Below are positions 58,625 to 64,000 of a stretch of DNA of 64,000 nt, piece by piece. Position 1 is the first letter of the stretch. Each line of letters starts with the position of its first letter. The DNA is from Steinernema hermaphroditum. Its lineage: Eukaryota; Nematoda; Chromadorea; Rhabditida; Steinernematidae. The stretch covers positions 8,680,001 through 8,744,000 of the forward strand of contig CM059622.1 in the NCBI GenBank assembly GCA_030435675.1. The letters run 5' to 3'. Below the pieces are notes generated by a model. It had not been told where the DNA came from. It ran no database searches and was given only the letters and a program-made list of their open reading frames with translations. Made by a program: the position numbers and the translations under genes.

Positions 58625-60172
58625 ATGAACGTCGAAGGGTTTTCGAATATGCTCGAATCCTGCCTGACGTTCGAGCCAGGATTTTACGACTTCAGGGAAT
58701 CTCAACTCTTCGACGACGAGCAGCGTGTGTACGTCCTTGGACGCGAGTTCGCAGGGAAGGAGGGTTTGTTCCATGAAGTGGCATCTTTTAAATAAAAAAT
58801 TTCTAGATCATGAGGTGTTGAAGAAGTGTGTCTCGTCACTGCTATGGTTTACCTACCGTAAGAATTTCCCTCCAATCGGCGGTATTGGTCCCACAAGTGA
58901 CCAGGGATGGGGCTGTATGCTGCGATGTGCGCAGATGCTGATGGCGCACACTCTCACAGTCCGCCATTTGGGTCGTTCTTGGCAGTGGTCTTCCGCAGAA
59001 TCGAAAAATGGCACCTATCTGAGTATTCTGAAAATGTTCCAGGACAGAAAAGATTCTCTGTACTCGCTGCATCAAATTGGTATACTGTTACAGCCATTTT
59101 CTAAATTTTTACATTTTTTAGCTCAAATGGGTGTTTCCAACAAAAGGAAAGTCGGAGACTGGTTTGGCCCTAATACAGCTGCCCAGGTGCTCAAGAAGCT
59201 TGCCATATTTGACGATTGGTCCCGCATTTCCGTTCACGTGGCTCTGGACAATGTTCTGGTTCATAATGATGTGCGCTTGATGGCGTATACAAAACCTCCA
59301 CAGACTAAGATTTGCAATGCATCTTCCGATCGAGAAGCACCAGAGGAGAAGTCACGTGCAAATGAACCAGAAAAAAACAGCTCGAACATGGGTAATGGAG
59401 AAACGAACCTCGAGAGTGAGTGGCGTCCACTTTTAATAATCGTACCTCTCCGACTTGGTTTGCGTGAAATCAATCGCTGTTATATACCTGCTTTCCAGGT
59501 AATTGATATCGTAATTTCTTCTCCAGTAAACTACAATTTTAGGAATTGTTCAAACTTTCGCAGTTTGCCGGCATTCTGGGTGGTCGTCCGAATCATGCCC
59601 TTTACATAGTAGGGATGGCTGGTCAGAAGGTGAGCTTGTCCACTTGTCAATCGCTGTACGGTATCATCTTCAGATGATCTACCTTGATCCGCACTATTGC
59701 CAGCTAGCAGTGGACACTGGCGACGTCGAAAATGTCGATGGGAATGGCACCCCCACAGAATCAAACGAACAAATGCCTTTGGACGATTCGACATTTCATT
59801 GCCCCTATATGCTGCATGCAAACTATAGCAGTCTTGATCCTTCTTTGGCTGTGGCATTTATCTGTCTCAATGAAGCCGACTACAGCGATTTGTGTTCACG
59901 CCTGGAAGAGGTAAAGACCCTCTGTTTCACTCAACTTCGTGTGCCTTGTGATTGCAGAATGTTTTGAAAGAGTCCCCAGCTCTATTTCATTTAATGGAAA
60001 AACGACCAAAAGGATTTCCGAAATTCGTTCCTTACAGTGGATTGAATGAAAAAGTCCAAATTCAAGGTTGGTGCTCAAACTAATGTAATGTGTAAAGCCG
60101 TTTTGTTCAGAGTTCTGGGACCTCGGAGATCCGCAGTACAACAGCGATGAAGACTTTGAACTGCTGGAGTGA
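58625..60172 (+). CDS. atg-4: ATG4 cysteine protease (autophagy)
   Basis: Processes and delipidates Atg8/LC3/GABARAP proteins. Start MNVEGFSNMLESCLTFEPGF. The catalytic Cys lies in TSDQGWGCMLRCAQMLMAHT after LLWFTYRKNFPPIGG; the Asp/His pair is in MIYLDPHYCQLAVD. Other family blocks are WFGPNTAAQVLKKLAIFDDW, EWRPLLIIVPLRLGLREINR, GGRPNHALYIVGMAGQK and ANYSSLDPSLAVAFICLNEA. A low-complexity insert (EEKSRANEPEKNSSN) precedes the WRPLL strand. The C-terminus, DEDFELLE, fits a C-terminal LIR (F-x-x-L) like that of vertebrate ATG4B. About seven exons; introns of 40-60 nt. Nematodes usually have two paralogs (atg-4.1, atg-4.2); I cannot say which this is. Confidence 0.94.
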
Positions 60173-60488
60173 TTAGTCGTTGATATCCGTGCCTTTGTAC
60201 ATAGCTCTCTTCCAATTTGTAAATAACCTGTAAATAACTGTATGAGTAAATTGGATACGGGGGGCGAATGCATACTGCTTTATCATGAGTGCGTCGTCGA
60301 TGACGTCGTCGCCAGCGTATTTGTAGCGTCGCGGAGTATTTCGCAACGACTTACTTCTGGTTCTTCCCATAGTTCTTATTTTTTTCGCGATATGTTGGTC
60401 GGCGCCTGCAGGTGTTCGCGCATCTCGCAGGTTCGATGACTCAGCGGCGCCGTGTTTCAGGTCGAGTAAGTCGCGCAGAAGACGACGG

Positions 60489-63056
60489 ATGGATTTCTCC
60501 AAAATCGAATCCTCGTTGTACGGCGACGTAGAGGACGACGACGATCTGCTGGCCGAGCTGATGGCCTTGGAGAACGAGGGGAAGCGGAAAGTCGAGTCAT
60601 CGACACAAAAGCGCAGCGCTGGTAAGTGACGAACCAACGTTCGTGGCATAATGTATCAGCCACCCCGAGTCGATCAGGAAGAACACTGGATCCGCGTGCA
60701 CTCTCCGCAGCCTTGGCCGAGATTCCCGACGACGACGGCGAAATGTCGGATGCCATAGAAGACGACGAAGAGCTCCTCGGCGAATTGGCAGATCTGTTGG
60801 GCGACGATCAGCCTGAGGCTGTCGCTCCCCCTCCGTTGCCTTCTCGACCGGCGCGCCAACAAGATGACAGCTTACTACATAAGCTTCGTGAGGTTGAATC
60901 GGAATACAAGAAGATGAAAGCGGATGCGGCGGGGAACACGTCGAAGATACGGAGGTATTTGTATGTTCATAAATCTGTATGCTTGCTTTTCAGGTATGAC
61001 AGGGCCTTAGCCAAAATTTCTGATCTGATAGAGAAGGCGGAGAAAGGCATCAAGTTCGATTTGAGTGAAATACCTCCTTCGCCATCAGCGTCAGCAGCAC
61101 CACAATCCTCTTCCGAACCGGTGCCTCCTTCCGCACCCGTAAGATCCTCTTCGACAGAGCAACCGCCTCGCGAGCTACCACGGAAAAAAGAAGTTCTGCC
61201 TCCGCCTGTACCACCAAGAAAAGAAGAGCCGCAACGTGTCCATGCCGACTCGGTGCGAGCATTTCGTTCTGGGTGACTGTGACGTGCTGTTTTCAGAGTT
61301 CTTCTTCTGCTGCGCCAGCGAAGCCAGATGGAGGGTTACAGAAGGAAGTGCTTCTGTCGCTCCTGCAGAGAAGAAAGCAAGCTTACATTAAGAATGCACA
61401 CCTTGCGAGTAAGGCAGAGGACAAAGCGGCGGCGCTCGAGTTCGTTGCGGTGGCTAAGCAGTTTGATGAAGCGATCAAGGCAGTGAACAGTGGAGTGCTG
61501 ACGGAGTGTGATGAAAGTGAGATTCCACCGACGCCTCCTCCCTACAGGATTCCTCCGTCAAAGATGCCACCTCCGAAGACGATCTCTGAGGATCTGCAAA
61601 GACGCGTGGAGGTGTTCATCGACTTGTCGTCCAAGTACAAAGCAGAAGACAATGAACGAAAACTTCGGTTCGTGGCTGGGTTTGAAGTCGTTGACCGCAT
61701 ACACTTTAAGGATGAATTCGCGTATCATCGAAAATTATCAGGAAGCTATGCGCGAGATTCGCGCCGGTCGCCCTTTCGATCTTTCGGAGCTTCCACCTCC
61801 GCCTGGTTTTGAGAAGCTAGCATCGCGAACTGCTCTCCTAGTGCAGAATGTCTCGGCGACTCCCATGGCAGCTGCCCGTCCACTAGCTGCTGTGGACCCG
61901 CGATCTGGAGGCCCTCCGTCGCGACAGCAAAACCAGTTGCAGTTCTTGTTGACCAGGCAGAAGCAGTTCAAGGATGCGGCGATCTTGGCCAAGAAACGCG
62001 GAGACGTTATCACCGCCAAAAAGTATCTTCTCAGTGCCAAGGTTCGCCCTGCAGCACTCAACAAATTAAATATGCCGAAACGCTGTTTAGGGTTTTGAGC
62101 CAATGATTGAAGCATCGCATAACGGACTGCCGGTGGACATCCGTAAAGCCCCGATCCCACCGCAAGTTTTGCCTTCTCAAGGAACGCTGAAACCCACCAT
62201 AGAGTCGCAGAAGTCGTTAACTGGAAACGAAAGCGCACTGATCGCCGGTGACACTCGAGAAGTCTTTGCCTCTATGGAACGTGACCTTATCCGCCAAGTT
62301 AAACTCTGTGACAACAACCGTACTCACTTTGCGAAGCTGGGAGACGTCAGCAGAGTGAAGCTTTATGAAAGCATGCTAAGCTCCTGCAAAAGAGATCTTC
62401 TGCAGATCCGGTCGGAAGCTGCAAACGGCAACGTTCCGCCAAGGTACCTTCCCTAGCCACATCCCGTTCCAGCCTTGGTTCTAGGTTTCGCTACGTCATC
62501 AAGGAGTTTCCATGTGTGGAGATGAACGCCGACATGCCACCAGAGGTCGCTCGAGTTGTGATTGTCGGCGCCGACGAAGTGAAGCTGCCTTCTGGCTACA
62601 AACCGACAGATGGGAATATCTACGTCGCCTACGACTTTCCTTTCCCTCATGACAGCCATCAGACGGGAAAGACGAAGCTCGTCAGCGGCACTGACTCACC
62701 AAGTTTGTAAGAAGTGGAAACCGCTTTGATCACGGCGTTGTTTAGGATTCAACGAAACCGTGGATTTCAATGTCAACAGGAAATCTCGACAGCTTTTACG
62801 CGTAATCAAACGAAGTGGAATCAAATTTGAAGTCTACCAGAAAGGGGGCTTTCTCCGCAGCGACAAACTACTAGGGACTACGGAATTCAAAATCAATGAC
62901 CTTGAAAACAAAGCCACCATTGACGGAATCGTTGCACTGATGGACGGACGGAAACCAGCCGGAGGTCGTCTTGCTGTGAACGTTAAAGTTCGCGAGCCTC
63001 TCGGAGAAACCGCACTGAAAGTCATTAAAGAGAAGTGGTTGGTAATTGAGCAATAG
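60489..63056 (+). CDS. CC2D1/Lgd homolog (DM14 repeats and C2 domain)
   Basis: Endosomal protein that binds ESCRT-III (CHMP4/Shrub) and controls receptor and Notch traffic. Starts MDFSKIESSLYGDVEDDDDL. Four DM14 repeats are visible: around DSLLHKLREVESEYKKMKAD, LLSLLQRRKQAYIKNAHLAS, DLQRRVEVFIDLSSKYKAED and QFLLTRQKQFKDAAILAKKR, each closing with a (F/C)DLSE(I/L)P-type proline motif. Pro/Ser-rich linkers separate the first two. After an alpha-helical region comes a C2 domain (RYVIKEFPCVEMNADMPPEV; ETVDFNVNRKSRQLLRVIKR; KVRPREPL-like end strand). Four DM14 plus one C2 is the full CC2D1A/B layout. About seven exons. It lies 316 bp after ATG4 on the same strand, with a TGTTTCAG acceptor about 25 bp before its ATG, so cotranscription is possible. 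Confidence 0.93.
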
Positions 63057-63523
63057 CGAGGAAGGGCCACAGGAGATAAATTATGTTATAAACTCATCAT
63101 AATATATGTTTCTGTACATTCCGAGTTGCAAAACAAGTACACATAAGATTGATTACTTACTAAGAAAGGGGAAACATATTGTGGACAGGAGGGATTTAAA
63201 TGTACACGAACGAAGACATGATTTTCGTACAACACGTTCGATGGAGATGTCCGTGTGGAACGACGGTAATGGTATACAATTAAAGAAGAAATGGTAGTTG
63301 GTGACCAGAGTTAGTATACAGCGCGCAAGTTGTCCTGTCCGCTCGGGTGAGAAAGAATATCACAGATAAGGAGCGAGTCTTGTCTCGTAGATAGTGAAAC
63401 CAAACGGAGAGAAGTACGAACAGGAGATGAGGCAATAAGGCACGACAGACCACAAGAGGAAACAAAGCGAATATAACCGACTAGACAGGAATGGGGACAG
63501 TACAACGGGCGTTACGGTTGCGT
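63057..63523. other. Convergent 3' intergenic region
   Basis: Between the CC2D1 stop (+) and the GOLPH3 stop (-). It has AATATATG-like and other A/T-rich words suitable for 3' UTRs on both strands. No gene seen. Confidence 0.6.

Positions 63524-64000
<477 letters not shown>

Overview
This window reads as nuclear DNA of a nematode, most likely a rhabditid relative of Caenorhabditis. The signs are many genes cut by very short introns (about 37-50 nt, GT...TTTAG or TTTCAG), bare 3' splice sites a few bases before start codons that look like spliced-leader acceptors, closely spaced same-strand genes that look like operons, and nematode-type genes (runx/rnt-1, Rb/lin-35, a DUF273 glycosyltransferase, a nematode PDZ-repeat protein). 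From memory, rnt-1, lin-35, ndk-1 and the CERT gene all lie on C. elegans chromosome I, so the window probably belongs to the same ancestral linkage group. No phage, plasmid or CRISPR content was seen.

Layout. 1-3.6 kb: GC-rich DNA with no gene I can support. 3.7-8.8 kb (-): R3H/DEAH-box RNA helicase of the YTHDC2/DHX36 type. 8.8-10.8 kb: gene-free, ending in a G19 tract. 10.8-12.3 kb (+): 7TM receptor, tail to tail with a DUF273 glycosyltransferase (-) and then a CERT ceramide-transfer protein (-). 16.3-18.0 kb: dispersed repeats and a TIR element carrying an exon-like fragment. 18.3-19.4 kb (-): CK1/TTBK-family kinase. 19.5-22.0 kb: gene-free DNA upstream of a RUNX gene (+). 23.2-26.4 kb (-): Rb-family pocket protein. 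26.6-29.0 kb (+): a small ORF and sorting nexin 27. 29.2-32.5 kb (+): an unidentified RG-rich nuclear-type protein followed 105 bp later by EMC8/9. 32.8-33.3 kb (-): nucleoside diphosphate kinase.

33.4-53.2 kb is a transposon-dense island. It holds a Helitron with an N-terminal Ulp1-like protease and one in-frame TAG, about six tandem copies of a ~725-bp repeat, a 511-bp non-autonomous LINE relative with a perfect 10-bp target duplication, a full-length RTE-type LINE, a hAT transposon inside that LINE with a perfect 8-bp duplication, and a 1.3-kb foldback element. The order of insertion can be read directly: repeat array, then LINE, then hAT.

53.4-64 kb returns to compact housekeeping genes: deoxynucleoside kinase (-), ribosomal protein eS27 (-), ATP synthase OSCP (+), a PDZ protein (-), CCDC86/Cgr1 (-), ATG4 (+), CC2D1/Lgd (+) and GOLPH3 (-, cut by the window end). 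Several act in membrane traffic and lipid handling (CERT, SNX27, ATG4, CC2D1, GOLPH3, EMC8/9), but they sit on both strands and nothing in the layout shows them as one pathway unit. Exon joins were made by eye from reading frame and GT/AG signals.
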